Assembly (NCBI RefSeq): GCF_009867135.1
Contig: NZ_CP047226.1
Span: forward strand, 1,178,001-1,242,000
Source: Moraxella osloensis
GTDB lineage: Bacteria > Pseudomonadota > Gammaproteobacteria > Pseudomonadales > Moraxellaceae
Reading direction: 5' to 3'
Length of the DNA: 64,000 nt
Below, in pieces: positions 34,283 to 43,696 of this stretch. Position numbers and translations under genes: made by a program. Position 1 is the stretch's first letter. Each line of letters begins with the position of its first letter. The notes beneath the pieces are model-generated. The model worked only from the letters and a program-made list of their open reading frames with translations. It searched no databases and was not told where the DNA came from.

Positions 34283-34483
34283 ATGTCCCTCAAATGGAAC
34301 GACACGTTAGAAATTGCCATTCAACTTTCTGAAAAATACCCTAATGAAGACGTTCAATATATTCGTTTTACCGATTTGCATCGGTATGTGACGCAGTTGG
34401 AAGAATTTGGCGATGACCCAACCAAATCCACCGAAAAACAATTAGAAGCGATTCAAATGGCTTGGCTAGATGAACTAGATTGA
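34283..34483 (+). CDS. iscX: IscX, Fe-S assembly accessory protein
   Basis: IscX is a small acidic regulator that binds IscS and iron and tunes cluster assembly. The 66-residue product matches E. coli IscX throughout: MSLKWNDTLEIA, VRFTDLH-like VQYIRFTDLHRYV, LEEFGDDP and AIQMAWLDELD. GGAG precedes ATG 34283. In E. coli it is the last gene of the isc operon; here it sits about 30 kb from fdx behind a thioesterase gene. Confidence 0.93.
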   Translation: MSLKWNDTLEIAIQLSEKYPNEDVQYIRFTDLHRYVTQLEEFGDDPTKSTEKQLEAIQMAWLDELD

Positions 34484-34581
34484 GCGTCAAGCTAGATTGT
34501 TCTTCATGCTAGATTGTTAATGACCAGCAGCTAAATTAATTTACCCATAAAAAATGCATGCAGTATTTGGGTTAACAGTAT

Positions 34582-35820
34582 TTAGTTTAACAGTAAGTTT
34601 TGTAATATTTGCTCATAAATTGCGGCAAGTTTACCCAAATCTTCGACTGCTACACACTCATCAATCTGGTGGATGGTGGCATTACGCACGCCAAGCTCAA
34701 CCACTTCAGGCGACCTATTTTCAACATTCAACGTTGCGATAAAACGACCATCTGAAGTGCCGCCTGTGGTTGAAAGCTGTGTAGCTGTCCCTGTCACGGC
34801 TTTAATCGCGGATTGACAGGCGCCGACGAGTTTGCCTTGCGGCGTCAAAAATGGGTTGCCTGATAATTTCCAATTGATGTGGTAACTGGCTGCACCGTCT
34901 TGAAAATGCTTATCAAAAATCGCATGGGTGGTCGCTTTAAGTTTCTCGTCATTGGTCTCAGTTGAAAAACGAAAGTTAAACTCGGCGCTTAAAGTTGCAG
35001 GAATCACGTTGTTAGCCCCAGTGCCTGCATGAAGGTTTGAGATTTGCAGGGTGGTCGCGGGAAAATACGCATTACCATTGTCCCAAGTTTGGCTACAAAG
35101 CTCGGATAGGGCTGGCAAAGCATAATGAATAGGGTTCACTGCCAAATGCGGGTAGGCAACATGGCCTTGTTTGCCGGTGACCGTCAAAACTGCGCCGAGC
35201 GAGCCACGGCGACCATTTTTGATGATATCGCCTAAGGTGTGAGTGCTTGAGGGTTCGCCAATCAAGCAATAAGTTATGGGTTGGTTGCGCGATTGCAATG
35301 TTTCAACCACTTTGATTGTACCGTTAACCGAAGGACCTTCTTCGTCAGCGGTGATTAACAAAGCAATTGAGCCGTGATGATTGGGGTGCTTGGCGACAAA
35401 ATTTTCAACAGCGACAGTAAATGCCGCAATCGCTGTTTTCATGTCTGCAGCACCACGCCCATACAGTATGCCATCTTTGATAGTAGGCTCAAACGGCGGA
35501 TAAGTCCATTGGCTGACATCGCCTGTGGGCACGACATCGGTATGTCCTGCAAAACATAATACGGGCGCCTGCGCCTGCCCACGACCTTGACGAATTGCCC
35601 ATAAATTTTTGACTTCTGCTTCGCGTCCTGTTGCGCCTTTTTCACCAAAGTATAAAAACTCACAATCAAACCCAAGATGGTTAAGCCGCTCAGCCAGTAT
35701 ATTTTGACAGTCAAGGTCAGTCGGCGTCACTGATGGCTCGCGCATCAGCTGTAAGCTTAGTGCTAAGGTTTGCGCTTGAAGGTGGTCTAAATCAGTCGCT
35801 TTACTGGCATAATCAGTCAT
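34582..35820 (-). CDS. dapE: Succinyl-diaminopimelate desuccinylase
   Basis: DapE, a dizinc M20 peptidase-family enzyme, removes succinate in the lysine/diaminopimelate pathway. Metal and catalytic motifs: [10 protein letters not shown] (His and bridging Asp), [11 protein letters not shown] (catalytic Glu), and [11 protein letters not shown] toward the C-terminus. [16 protein letters not shown] marks the dimerisation domain. 412 residues, slightly longer than E. coli (375), with a short N-terminal tail. Its leader carries a short tandem repeat. Divergent from the LysE-type gene. Confidence 0.95.
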   Translation of the reverse strand: MTDYASKATDLDHLQAQTLALSLQLMREPSVTPTDLDCQNILAERLNHLGFDCEFLYFGEKGATGREAEVKNLWAIRQGRGQAQAPVLCFAGHTDVVPTGDVSQWTYPPFEPTIKDGILYGRGAADMKTAIAAFTVAVENFVAKHPNHHGSIALLITADEEGPSVNGTIKVVETLQSRNQPITYCLIGEPSSTHTLGDIIKNGRRGSLGAVLTVTGKQGHVAYPHLAVNPIHYALPALSELCSQTWDNGNAYFPATTLQISNLHAGTGANNVIPATLSAEFNFRFSTETNDEKLKATTHAIFDKHFQDGAASYHINWKLSGNPFLTPQGKLVGACQSAIKAVTGTATQLSTTGGTSDGRFIATLNVENRSPEVVELGVRNATIHQIDECVAVEDLGKLAAIYEQILQNLLLN

Positions 35821-35830
35821 TGTCGTTTCC

Positions 35831-35863
35831 TTAAAATCTCTTAAAAATCTCTTAAAAATCTCG
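35831..35863. repeat. 10-11-bp tandem repeat upstream of dapE
   Basis: Three successive copies of TTAAAA(A)TCTC at 35831-35863, starting 10 nt upstream of the dapE start codon, in its leader. Confidence 0.75.
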
Positions 35864-35992
35864 CTTATTTGCGCTGCATGTTAGCATAAATTAGCGCCTT
35901 AGCGGGTCGCATTGTTCGCAGTCGCTCAGGATTTTGGCTATAATACGGTTTTTTGTGTTTTTTGCGAATGTTACTGGGGACGTGTGGTACCG

Positions 35993-36598
35993 ATGAATAT
36001 CTCTACTTTTTTCATGGGCATGAGCGTGTGCTTTTCGTTAATTTTGGCGATTGGGGCGCAGAATGCGTTTGTGCTTAAACAAGGGCTAAAACAACAATTT
36101 GTGTTCATCGTGTGTTTGATTTGCGCGTTATCCGATGCGGTGTTGATTACCGGTGGCGTGTTTGGTTTTGGCAAGCTGATTTCGCAATTTCCGCTGATTA
36201 TCACCATCGCAAAATACGCAGGGGCGTTGTTTTTAATTGTGTATGGTGCCCGAAGTTTTATTGCGGCTTATCAATCAAACCAATCGCTCGTGGCGCAGGG
36301 TGAAGACGTTGGTAATTTAAAACAAGTGATTGCCATGTGCTTGGCGTTTACTTGGCTCAATCCCCATGTGTATTTAGATACGGTGATTTTGCTTGGGACG
36401 ATTGCATCACAGGTTACCGATAAATTGGCGTTTGCATTGGGCGCAGTTTTATCTTCGTTTATCTTCTTTTTTAGTTTGGGTTATGGTGCGCGTGTGCTGC
36501 AGCCGCTATTTGCCAAACCACTGTCTTGGAAAATTCTTGATATCCTCATCGGGGTTGTGATGTGGGGGATTGCGGCAAGTTTATTACTGGCTAATTAG
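35993..36598 (+). CDS. LysE/ArgO-type amino-acid exporter
   Basis: A LysE-family exporter with about six spans. Typical motifs: LILAIGAQNAFVLKQGL near the start, ALSDAVLITGGVFGFGKL, and FTWLNPHVYLDTVILLG. This group (ArgO/LysE) exports basic amino acids. ATG 35993 gives 201 residues; upstream in-frame codons (GTG 35984, and more to 35912) would add an unrelated hydrophobic stretch and are not preferred. A TATAAT at 35939-35944 may be its promoter. Its 3' end overlaps that of the convergent oxygenase gene by 15 nt. Confidence 0.88.
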   Translation: MNISTFFMGMSVCFSLILAIGAQNAFVLKQGLKQQFVFIVCLICALSDAVLITGGVFGFGKLISQFPLIITIAKYAGALFLIVYGARSFIAAYQSNQSLVAQGEDVGNLKQVIAMCLAFTWLNPHVYLDTVILLGTIASQVTDKLAFALGAVLSSFIFFFSLGYGARVLQPLFAKPLSWKILDILIGVVMWGIAASLLLAN

Positions 36599-37198
36599 CC
36601 CATCTTTTCTCATCCAAGTGGCAATGGAGAAGCGTTCGCGATGGGTGATTGCGACTTGATGGACTAAGTTACTATTAAAAATCACCAATCTGTTACCTTG
36701 GGGCTGTAATTGTTGCTGTATGTCATGCTGGTCAATAACGATAATTTCACCGCCGTCGTGCGCGCCCCAACCCTCATTGAGATAAAAAACTGCCGATAAC
36801 ACACGTTCATCACGCCCTTGCGGATTGTCTGAATGCCACTGATAACCAAACCCTGCAGGGTAGCGGGCATAATGGGCTTCACTACGGCGAATGCCTGTGT
36901 ATAAGGTTTGATTAAAAAATTGCGCGAGCTCGTTAATGGCTTGTAGATATTGCATACCAATCGGACAGTGCTCATCAATCCAGCGGGTGCTATCCCCGCG
37001 AATGCTAGTGATTCGCTCACCCTGCGTCAAATTGGCGGCTTGGTAATCAATCAAGCCACTCTCTTTTTGTAACGCCTGAAAAAATTTGACGTCAAAACAG
37101 TCATCTAGCATGATAAATCCGTCATCAACCAGACTGTCAAGCTGTGCGTCGTTTATTTTTTCAAACCAGTTGGGCAGGATAAAATTCAACTCTGGCAT
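36584..37198 (-). CDS. 2-oxoglutarate/Fe(II)-dependent dioxygenase (prolyl-4-hydroxylase type)
   Basis: The jelly-roll dioxygenase signature is present: iron ligands in YQWHSDNPQ (HxD) and in NSNLVHQV (distal His), then the 2-oxoglutarate-binding Arg in THRERFSIATWM. ISAVFYLNEGW-like LSAVFYLNEGWGAHDGG matches the P4H core. No signal peptide. ATG 37198 (MPELNF) gives 204 residues; the longer frame from TTG 37279 is not supported. The substrate is unknown. Its end overlaps the convergent exporter gene. Confidence 0.82.
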   Translation of the reverse strand: MPELNFILPNWFEKINDAQLDSLVDDGFIMLDDCFDVKFFQALQKESGLIDYQAANLTQGERITSIRGDSTRWIDEHCPIGMQYLQAINELAQFFNQTLYTGIRRSEAHYARYPAGFGYQWHSDNPQGRDERVLSAVFYLNEGWGAHDGGEIIVIDQHDIQQQLQPQGNRLVIFNSNLVHQVAITHRERFSIATWMRKDGLISQ

Positions 37199-37248
37199 GT
37201 GCGCTGTGTTTCCTTCAGCATTGTTTAAACATTTAACTGGGCGATTTT

Positions 37249-37274
37249 TAGCAAAAACTTCTAGCAAAAACTTC
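37249..37274. repeat. 13-bp perfect tandem duplication upstream of the dioxygenase gene
   Basis: TAGCAAAAACTTC at 37249-37261 is repeated at once at 37262-37274, in the divergent spacer with rlmJ. Confidence 0.85.
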
Positions 37275-37331
37275 GCCAATTTTTGATAGCTATGCTACCA
37301 TACCTGCTAATTTGTTTACGAAAAATTTATT

Positions 37332-38219
37332 ATGAATTATCAACACAGCTACCACGCGGGCAACTTCGCTGATGTGGTAAAACACGTTTTATTATTGCAA
37401 TTACTTGAGATGATGAGCGCCAAGCCAAAACCTTATTATATTTTGGATGCGTATGGTGGGCGCGGTTTGTATTCACTGGCCAGTGATGAAGCCAAAAAAA
37501 CGGGTGAAGCCATCCATGGTATTACCAAACTGCTAGCGCAAGATAATAGCCAAGCGCCACAGGCGGTGCAAACCTATTTACAAGATATTGGCTACGCCAA
37601 AAAATTCTACGATAAGCATGTCTATCCAGGTTCGCCTTGGTTTATTGCCCATCACATCGAAAAACAACAAGACGCTCACCCAGAGATTAACAATCGCGCC
37701 GAAGCGTTTGAATGGAAAGCCAACGAGTTTGATGCGCTCAACTACCAACTGCACCAATTGCCCATTGGCGTGCAACATCGCAACGCCTATGAAGGGATTT
37801 TGGCGGTGCTACCACCGCAAGAAAAACGCGGTTTGATTTTAATCGATCCCCCCTTTGAACAGGAACACCGTGATTTTAGCGCATTGGTAGATTTATTGGT
37901 AAAAGCGCATAAAAAATGGTCAACCGGGGTGTTGGCACTTTGGTATCCCATCAAAAACAACGATGCGGTTGAGCTGTTTTATAAAAAAATGAAACGCACC
38001 GAAATCCGCCGTCAGTTGGTACTTGAGCTGAATATTTTCCCACCCGATTTGCCGATGGGCTTAAATGGGACGGGCATGTTGGTGATTAACCCACCTTGGC
38101 AATTTGATGCTAAAGCCGAAGAGATTTTGCAATATTTACAGCCAATTTTGCAGCATCCTGAAAGCCCACAAATGAGTGTGGAGCAGCGCACCAAAGTACA
38201 ATGGCTGGTTGGCGAATAA
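37332..38219 (+). CDS. rlmJ: RlmJ, 23S rRNA m6A2030 methyltransferase
   Basis: RlmJ methylates adenine 2030 of 23S rRNA. The start MNYQHSYHAGNFADVVKH is diagnostic, followed by LDAYGGRGLYSL (SAM site) and the catalytic LIDPPFEQEHRDF. GTGMLVINPPWQF lies near the C-terminus. 295 residues. The ribosome site before ATG 37332 is weak, but homology at the N-terminus fixes the start. Confidence 0.95.
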   Translation: MNYQHSYHAGNFADVVKHVLLLQLLEMMSAKPKPYYILDAYGGRGLYSLASDEAKKTGEAIHGITKLLAQDNSQAPQAVQTYLQDIGYAKKFYDKHVYPGSPWFIAHHIEKQQDAHPEINNRAEAFEWKANEFDALNYQLHQLPIGVQHRNAYEGILAVLPPQEKRGLILIDPPFEQEHRDFSALVDLLVKAHKKWSTGVLALWYPIKNNDAVELFYKKMKRTEIRRQLVLELNIFPPDLPMGLNGTGMLVINPPWQFDAKAEEILQYLQPILQHPESPQMSVEQRTKVQWLVGE

Positions 38220-38348
38220 TGTCACACTTGGCGGGTTAACTGGTCACAAAACCCGCCAAATTTTGCAATTTTTTACCGAGCTCGATGCACCTAGCAACAG
38301 ACGATTTATTACAGACGACCTGCAAGAGACAACCTGCAAGGATAATCA

Positions 38349-39269
38349 ATGAATAACGATAATAATAACCAACCAACCCTTATCAAGACGCCCATCAATC
38401 CATCCCAACAGCCGCAACAGCACACTAAGGATATCAATCCAATTCAGCTTGAGCATCAGCGTAACCATGAATTGGCAGAAACCGATGACTATGATGGGCT
38501 CACCTTTGAAGTCATTGAAAATGCGCGTGTCGCTGACAAAACGATTGCGCAAAAAGGTGTTTATTTAATTCCTAATACATTTACGCTATTGTCGCTGCTT
38601 GCGGCATTTTATTCGATTACCCAAAGCGCGTTGGGGGAAGGGCATTATATGCGTGCCTGTGTGGCGATTTTTATCTCGGCATTGCTAGATGGGTTAGATG
38701 GTCGGGCGGCAAGGCTGTTCAATGCACAAAGTCCCTTTGGCGAGCAGCTAGATTCGCTAGCTGACTGCATCGCGTTTGGGCTTGCGCCTGCGTTATTGAT
38801 TTATCATTATGCGTTAGAGCCGTTGGGGCGTATTGGTATCGCTTGCGCCTTTGTGTATGCTGCTTGTGCGGCGCTGAGACTGGCGCGCTTTAATGTACAA
38901 ATTGGTGTCGTTGATAAAAAATACTTTGTCGGGGTACCCAGTCCGTTAGCCGCTATTTTAGTCACGACGTTTGTGATGGTGCATATGGATTGGCAAGTTG
39001 AATTGCCGGCGACCAGTCGCGCTTTTCAAATCTTGGCAGCCATTTGGGTGGTGATTGCCGGCTTTTTGATGGTGAGTAATTTAAAATACTATAGCTTTAA
39101 AGAGTTTGATAAAAAGCGTGTGCCGTTTGTGGCACTCATCTTGATTGTGTTTGCGCTCGGTATCGTGCTGTATAATATTCCTGCAGGATTGCTCGCGATT
39201 AGCGTGATTTACGCCTTATCGGGGCTAGTAACTGCGGTTTGGAGCAAGCTTAAACGCAAATCTGTTTAG
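38349..39269 (+). CDS. pssA: Phosphatidylserine synthase (CDP-alcohol phosphotransferase family)
   Basis: Makes phosphatidylserine from CDP-diacylglycerol and serine. The CDP-alcohol phosphotransferase motif lies at about residues 112-137: DGLDGRAARL, FGEQLDSLAD. PNTFTLLSLLAAFYSI starts the first span, and about eight hydrophobic helices follow. The first about 65 residues are a hydrophilic Asn/Gln-rich tail. AAGGA precedes ATG 38349. Membrane enzyme. Confidence 0.92.
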   Translation: MNNDNNNQPTLIKTPINPSQQPQQHTKDINPIQLEHQRNHELAETDDYDGLTFEVIENARVADKTIAQKGVYLIPNTFTLLSLLAAFYSITQSALGEGHYMRACVAIFISALLDGLDGRAARLFNAQSPFGEQLDSLADCIAFGLAPALLIYHYALEPLGRIGIACAFVYAACAALRLARFNVQIGVVDKKYFVGVPSPLAAILVTTFVMVHMDWQVELPATSRAFQILAAIWVVIAGFLMVSNLKYYSFKEFDKKRVPFVALILIVFALGIVLYNIPAGLLAISVIYALSGLVTAVWSKLKRKSV

Positions 39270-39328
39270 AGATACTTTAGGTTTTTTTGTTTCAGTAGCA
39301 ATTTTTTTTAGAATCTGGACCCTATGCC

Positions 39329-40210
39329 ATGGAAGCCTTTGGTGATGTGGTATTTGGTGGCAAAGTCATGCTCGGTGCGACGTTTTTTGCCCCGCTGATG
39401 GCTCGCAACTATCAAGAGCAGTATGGCAATATTTATGGCAAACCCAGCGATATGTTTGCGCCAGCCAATGCCGATGAAATCCCCTCGCTATTGCCTAGCG
39501 CCAGTATGACTGATATGCAGCTCATTTTAAGTGGTAAATTGCCTGCCTCAGCGATGTTTCAAAAAGCCCCAACGGGCAATTCAACGCTCGATGCGTTATC
39601 ACCATCTGACCCAGCATTTAGCTTTGGCTTTGACACGACGCATTATTTAGTCAAAAATGACTACCGATTAGGGTACTTGGCAGATGCCCAAAAAAATATC
39701 GATTGGGCAGTGCCTTATTTACAAGATTTACAAGGTTATACCAACTATAGCCCATTGCCTGCCACACTGCCTGAACATCCCCTACGTAAAGCGTTAAAAG
39801 CCAATGACTTGCGCGGCTATTTACCAACAATGCCTGTTATTATGTGTGGTGGTAATCAAGATCCGATGGTGTTCTTTGACGTCAATAGTAGTTTAATGAA
39901 AAAACTATGGGACACAGATACTAATAAAACTAGCGCGACCAAGTTGGGGATTATTGATATCGATGTCACCAATCGCGCCACGCGTCAAAAACCGATTTAT
40001 CAAACGTTAGGTTTTGATACCGTCAACAATAATAGCATCCAGTCTCAATCAGAAAAAATGCAGGCAGGATTTGCTAGCAAAGTGCAAAATATTGTCGCGA
40101 ATGCGACCGCCAACGGGGGCAATCCATCACAAGCCGTTGCTATGCAATATCATGGTTTAGTCACGCCGTATTGTATGGGTGTGGCACAGACATTGTTTAG
40201 TCAGTTCTAA
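39329..40210 (+). pseudogene. 5'-truncated secreted alpha/beta-hydrolase or lipase-like gene
   Basis: The 293-residue frame looks like the C-terminal two thirds of a large secreted hydrolase: MPVIMCGGNQDPMVFFDV resembles the acid-residue loop, and MQYHGLVTPYCM may hold the catalytic His. No signal peptide and no nucleophile-elbow serine are present. The frame stays open for 10 codons upstream of ATG 39329 and reads LESGPYA, a sequence that would fit inside such a hydrolase, before an in-frame stop at 39296. No good ribosome site precedes ATG 39329. The upstream part therefore seems deleted. Its end carries a 16-bp tandem duplication. If expressed, it is unlikely to be catalytic. Confidence 0.55.
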
Positions 40211-40226
40211 GTTTAGCCAGTTCTAA
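40195..40226. repeat. 16-bp tandem duplication over the hydrolase stop codon
   Basis: GTTTAG(T/C)CAGTTCTAA occurs at 40195-40210, where it includes the stop codon, and again at 40211-40226, with one difference. Confidence 0.85.
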
Positions 40227-40287
40227 ATATGCGATAGCCTGAAACTATAGCCAATTAACCAACACGCACTTAACTGAGACCCATTTA

Positions 40288-40315
40288 ACAAAGCCTGTTT
40301 ATCAACAGGCTTTGT
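40288..40315 (+). terminator. Strong hairpin after the truncated hydrolase gene
   Basis: A perfect 12-bp stem (ACAAAGCCTGTT at 40288-40299 with 40304-40315) and a 4-nt loop. No T-run follows, so it may be a terminator without a strong U-tract or an mRNA end. Confidence 0.5.
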
Positions 40316-40505
40316 CATTAGACAGTTTGATATCGAGCGTCAGATTTAATCTGATTATTTTTATAGCTTGTTTAAATAGTTTGTTAAATAGCTGGTAAAG
40401 TTTGGGCAGTTTACCATGGGGGTAAAATAACACCCGTCAAAGCATGATATTTTGATATTACCGTCGACATTTGGCGGTGAGTTAACTGCTAAATCATGCG
40501 TTTTA

Positions 40506-40514
40506 TGCTATAAT
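40506..40514 (+). promoter_or_regulatory. Extended -10 promoter of gyrA
   Basis: TGCTATAAT (TGn + perfect TATAAT). No clear -35. Expression of gyrA is usually supercoiling-sensitive through its -10 region; that is family knowledge, not tested here. Confidence 0.55.
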
Positions 40515-40710
40515 TATTCCTTTTTACTATCCTAAAAATATAACGTCATCTGTGTTACTTTTCTGAAGTTTTTGATTGGGGTTTTTTGCAACTTTTGGTC
40601 AAAATTGCGCATGGCTTTTAAATGCATTGTTGTTAACTTAGCCATCGCGTTGAAAAGTAAAATAAATAAGATGACTCACATATTTAAGTAGCTTGATAAA
40701 AGGAGCGTGC

Positions 40711-43524
40711 ATGTCCACCGATTCCGTTAGCCTCATTGGCATCGTCGATGAATTAAAACAATCTTATCTCGACTATGCCATGAGCGTAATTGTCTCCCGT
40801 GCTTTACCTGATGTGCGTGATGGACTCAAACCTGTTCATCGCCGTGTGTTATACGCGATGCATGAATTATCAAACGACTTTAACAAACCTTACAAAAAAT
40901 CGGCGCGTGTGGTCGGTGATGTTATCGGTAAATACCACCCACATGGCGATACTGCAGTTTATGACGCGATTGTGCGTTTGGCGCAGCCGTTCTCAATGCG
41001 CTATATGCTCATCGATGGTCAAGGTAATTTTGGCTCAGTGGATGATGACCCTGCCGCAGCGATGCGTTATACCGAAGTGCGCATGCAAAAGCTTACCCAC
41101 CAGATGTTGGGTGATTTAGATAAAGACACTGTGGATTGGGAGCCAAACTATGATGGCTCGGAGCAAATGCCAAGCGTCATGCCAGCCCGTATTCCAAATT
41201 TGCTTGTTAATGGTGCCACAGGGATTGCGGTGGGTATGGCGACCAATATGGCGCCACACAATCTGACGGAAGTGATTAATGCGTGTTTGGCGTATGCCGA
41301 TGATCCGCACATCTCTGGTGAAATGCTCATGCAGTACATCACCGGTCCTGATTTCCCAACAGGCGGTATTATTTATGGTCGCTCAGGCATTGTCGATGCT
41401 TATCGCACTGGTAAAGGTCGCCTGCATTTGCGCGGTAAATATCACATCGAACCGATGAGTGAAACGGGCGCCAATAAAGAACGTGAGCGTATTGTATTTA
41501 CCGAGATTCCATACCAAACCAATAAAGCAAAACTGATTGAAAAAATCGCCGAATTGGTACGCGATAAAAAACTTGAAGGCATTAGCGAGATTCGTGATGA
41601 GTCGGATAAAGATGGGATGCGTATCGCCATTGATTTAAGACGCGGTGAAAACGCGGAAGTCATCGTTAACAATCTATTTATCCAAACGCCTTTAGAATCA
41701 AGCTTTAGTATCAACATGGTTGCCTTAGATGAAGGTCAGCCTAAAATCATGACGTTGCGTGATTTAATTGCTGCCTTTGTGCGTCACCGCCAAGAAGTCG
41801 TCACTCGCCGTACTATTTTTGAACTCAAAAAAGCGCAGGCGCGTGGTCATTTGCTAGAAGGGCTTACCATTGCCCTTGCCAACATTGATAGTATTATTGA
41901 CACTATCAAGGCATCGGCAAACCGCCAAGAAGCCCGCGATAACTTACTGACCCATACTTGGCAGTCAGGTGGCGTGATTGCTATGTTAGAGGCAGCAGGC
42001 AGTCATTCGATTCGCCCTGATGTGATTGAAGGCGAAGACCTAAACGCCCCATATGGACTGATTGATGACAACCAACATTATCGTCTATCGCCTGACCAAG
42101 TCAATGCTATTTTAGATATGCAGCTGCACCGATTAACGGGGTTAGAGCAAGACAAGCTGCAGCAAGAATTCAAAGAAATCTTGGCACTCATTGCCCAATT
42201 ACAAAGCATCTTGGATAACTTTGACCAATTAATGCAAGTAATCAAAGACGAATTAATCCAAATCCGTGATGACTTTGGCGATGCACGCAAAACCCAAATC
42301 GTCGATAGCCGCAGTGACTTTAGTCGTGCAGATTTGATTCCTGAACAGACCGTTGTGTTGACTGTATCACGCACGGGCTATGCCAAAACCCAGCCTATCA
42401 GTGACTACATCGCCCAAAAACGCGGGGGTAAAGGAAAGTCAGCCACTGCCATGAAAGCAGACGACGTCATTGACCATATGGTGGTCACATCGACGCACAA
42501 CAACGTGATGATTTTTACCGATCGGGGCCGTGTGTTTGGGTTACAAGTGTTTGAAGTGCCTATTGCCAGCCGTGGTTCGCGTGGCCGTCCGATGGTCAAT
42601 CTAATTGCATTGGATGCCGATGAAAAAGTCACCGCCATCTTGCCTGTGACCGAAGACGACAAGCAAAATGACAATAGCTATGTGTTCTTTGCAACCGCAT
42701 CGGGTATGGTAAAACGCGTCCAATTGTCACAATTTAAAAACCTTCGCGCCAACGGACTTCGCGCTGTTGAACTTAACGACGGCGATAACTTAATTGGCGT
42801 TGCCATTACCGATGGCGAGCAAGACATCATGTTATTCTCCAATGAAGGTAAAGCCATTCGCTTTAATGAAAGTAAAATCCGTGCGATGGGTCGTACCGCA
42901 AAAGGGGTACGCGGTATGCGGGTGATGCTACTGGCCAATCAAGGTATCGAAGACGAGGACACCGAGCTTGAAGACGATAGCCATGATGACCAAGACAATG
43001 ACAGTGTCGTTGCGGTTAGCCGTGTGGTGTCGTTAGTTGTAGCCCCACAGCAAGGCGAGATTTTATGTGCTTGTGAGCGTGGCTTTGGTAAACGTACCCC
43101 TGTCTCTGATTTCCCTGTCAAAGGTCGTGGCGGTAAAGGCATTATCGCCATCAAAACCACGGCGCGTAATGGCGAGCTAGTACAGGCATTAGCGGTAACC
43201 GATGCTGATGATATTGTGCTGATTTCTGATGCAGGCACGCTGGTGCGTACACCTGTCGGACAAATCGCGCAAACAGGTCGTAATGCGCAAGGGGTCACCC
43301 TGATTCGTATTTCAGAAGATGAGTCATTGGTTTCCATCGCTTTGGTTGAAGGCGGTAGTGAAGACGAGCTGGACGAAGATAGTTTAGAGGCAGCATTGGC
43401 TGACAATATCGCGCAAGACAGCGCTGATTTACGAGACAGTGCGGATTTGCAAGACATCGAGTTGTCTGAAGCCCTGCAACAAGATGGTTTACTAGAAGCC
43501 GATGCACAACAGCTAGATGACTAA
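40711..43524 (+). CDS. gyrA: DNA gyrase subunit A
   Basis: GyrA cuts and rejoins DNA in the gyrase tetramer. ATG 40711 with AAAGGAG at 40699-40705 gives 937 residues. The catalytic tyrosine is Tyr120 ([11 protein letters not shown]). The quinolone-determining region reads [14 protein letters not shown]: Thr81 and Asp85 match E. coli positions 83 and 87, and Thr there is a wild-type state in several gammaproteobacteria. The GyrA box QKRGGKG and beta-pinwheel C-terminal domain are present. Unusual are an acidic insertion at about residues 737-772 ([18 protein letters not shown]) and a long acidic C-terminal tail. Terminator follows. Confidence 0.97.
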   Translation: MSTDSVSLIGIVDELKQSYLDYAMSVIVSRALPDVRDGLKPVHRRVLYAMHELSNDFNKPYKKSARVVGDVIGKYHPHGDTAVYDAIVRLAQPFSMRYMLIDGQGNFGSVDDDPAAAMRYTEVRMQKLTHQMLGDLDKDTVDWEPNYDGSEQMPSVMPARIPNLLVNGATGIAVGMATNMAPHNLTEVINACLAYADDPHISGEMLMQYITGPDFPTGGIIYGRSGIVDAYRTGKGRLHLRGKYHIEPMSETGANKERERIVFTEIPYQTNKAKLIEKIAELVRDKKLEGISEIRDESDKDGMRIAIDLRRGENAEVIVNNLFIQTPLESSFSINMVALDEGQPKIMTLRDLIAAFVRHRQEVVTRRTIFELKKAQARGHLLEGLTIALANIDSIIDTIKASANRQEARDNLLTHTWQSGGVIAMLEAAGSHSIRPDVIEGEDLNAPYGLIDDNQHYRLSPDQVNAILDMQLHRLTGLEQDKLQQEFKEILALIAQLQSILDNFDQLMQVIKDELIQIRDDFGDARKTQIVDSRSDFSRADLIPEQTVVLTVSRTGYAKTQPISDYIAQKRGGKGKSATAMKADDVIDHMVVTSTHNNVMIFTDRGRVFGLQVFEVPIASRGSRGRPMVNLIALDADEKVTAILPVTEDDKQNDNSYVFFATASGMVKRVQLSQFKNLRANGLRAVELNDGDNLIGVAITDGEQDIMLFSNEGKAIRFNESKIRAMGRTAKGVRGMRVMLLANQGIEDEDTELEDDSHDDQDNDSVVAVSRVVSLVVAPQQGEILCACERGFGKRTPVSDFPVKGRGGKGIIAIKTTARNGELVQALAVTDADDIVLISDAGTLVRTPVGQIAQTGRNAQGVTLIRISEDESLVSIALVEGGSEDELDEDSLEAALADNIAQDSADLRDSADLQDIELSEALQQDGLLEADAQQLDD

Positions 43525-43558
43525 TTTGTAGCCTTGCTATTTGTAACCTCGCTTTATC

Positions 43559-43592
43559 AAACCAGCTTATCAATCAATAAGCTGGTTTTTTT
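43559..43592 (+). terminator. Intrinsic terminator after gyrA
   Basis: AAACCAGCTTA at 43559-43569 pairs with TAAGCTGGTTT at 43578-43588 and is followed by T's. Confidence 0.88.
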
Positions 43593-43696
43593 CGCTCAAT
43601 TCTACAATTTCGCAACAGCCAGCAAGTTTAAAGCCTTATAAAATTTAAAATTATCTTGTTCAAACAACCTTATTACATTAAAAAACGAGTATACCC

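Larger units (their letters stand above)
40227..40710. other. Intergenic region upstream of gyrA
   Basis: No gene was seen in 484 bases. It holds a strong hairpin (40288-40315), a gyrA promoter (40506-40514), and then a leader of nearly 190 nt before gyrA. Confidence 0.6.

Noticed and set aside
34554-34742. Reading frame of 62 codons after iscX
   Set aside because: It runs antisense into the conserved end of dapE and has no recognised content.
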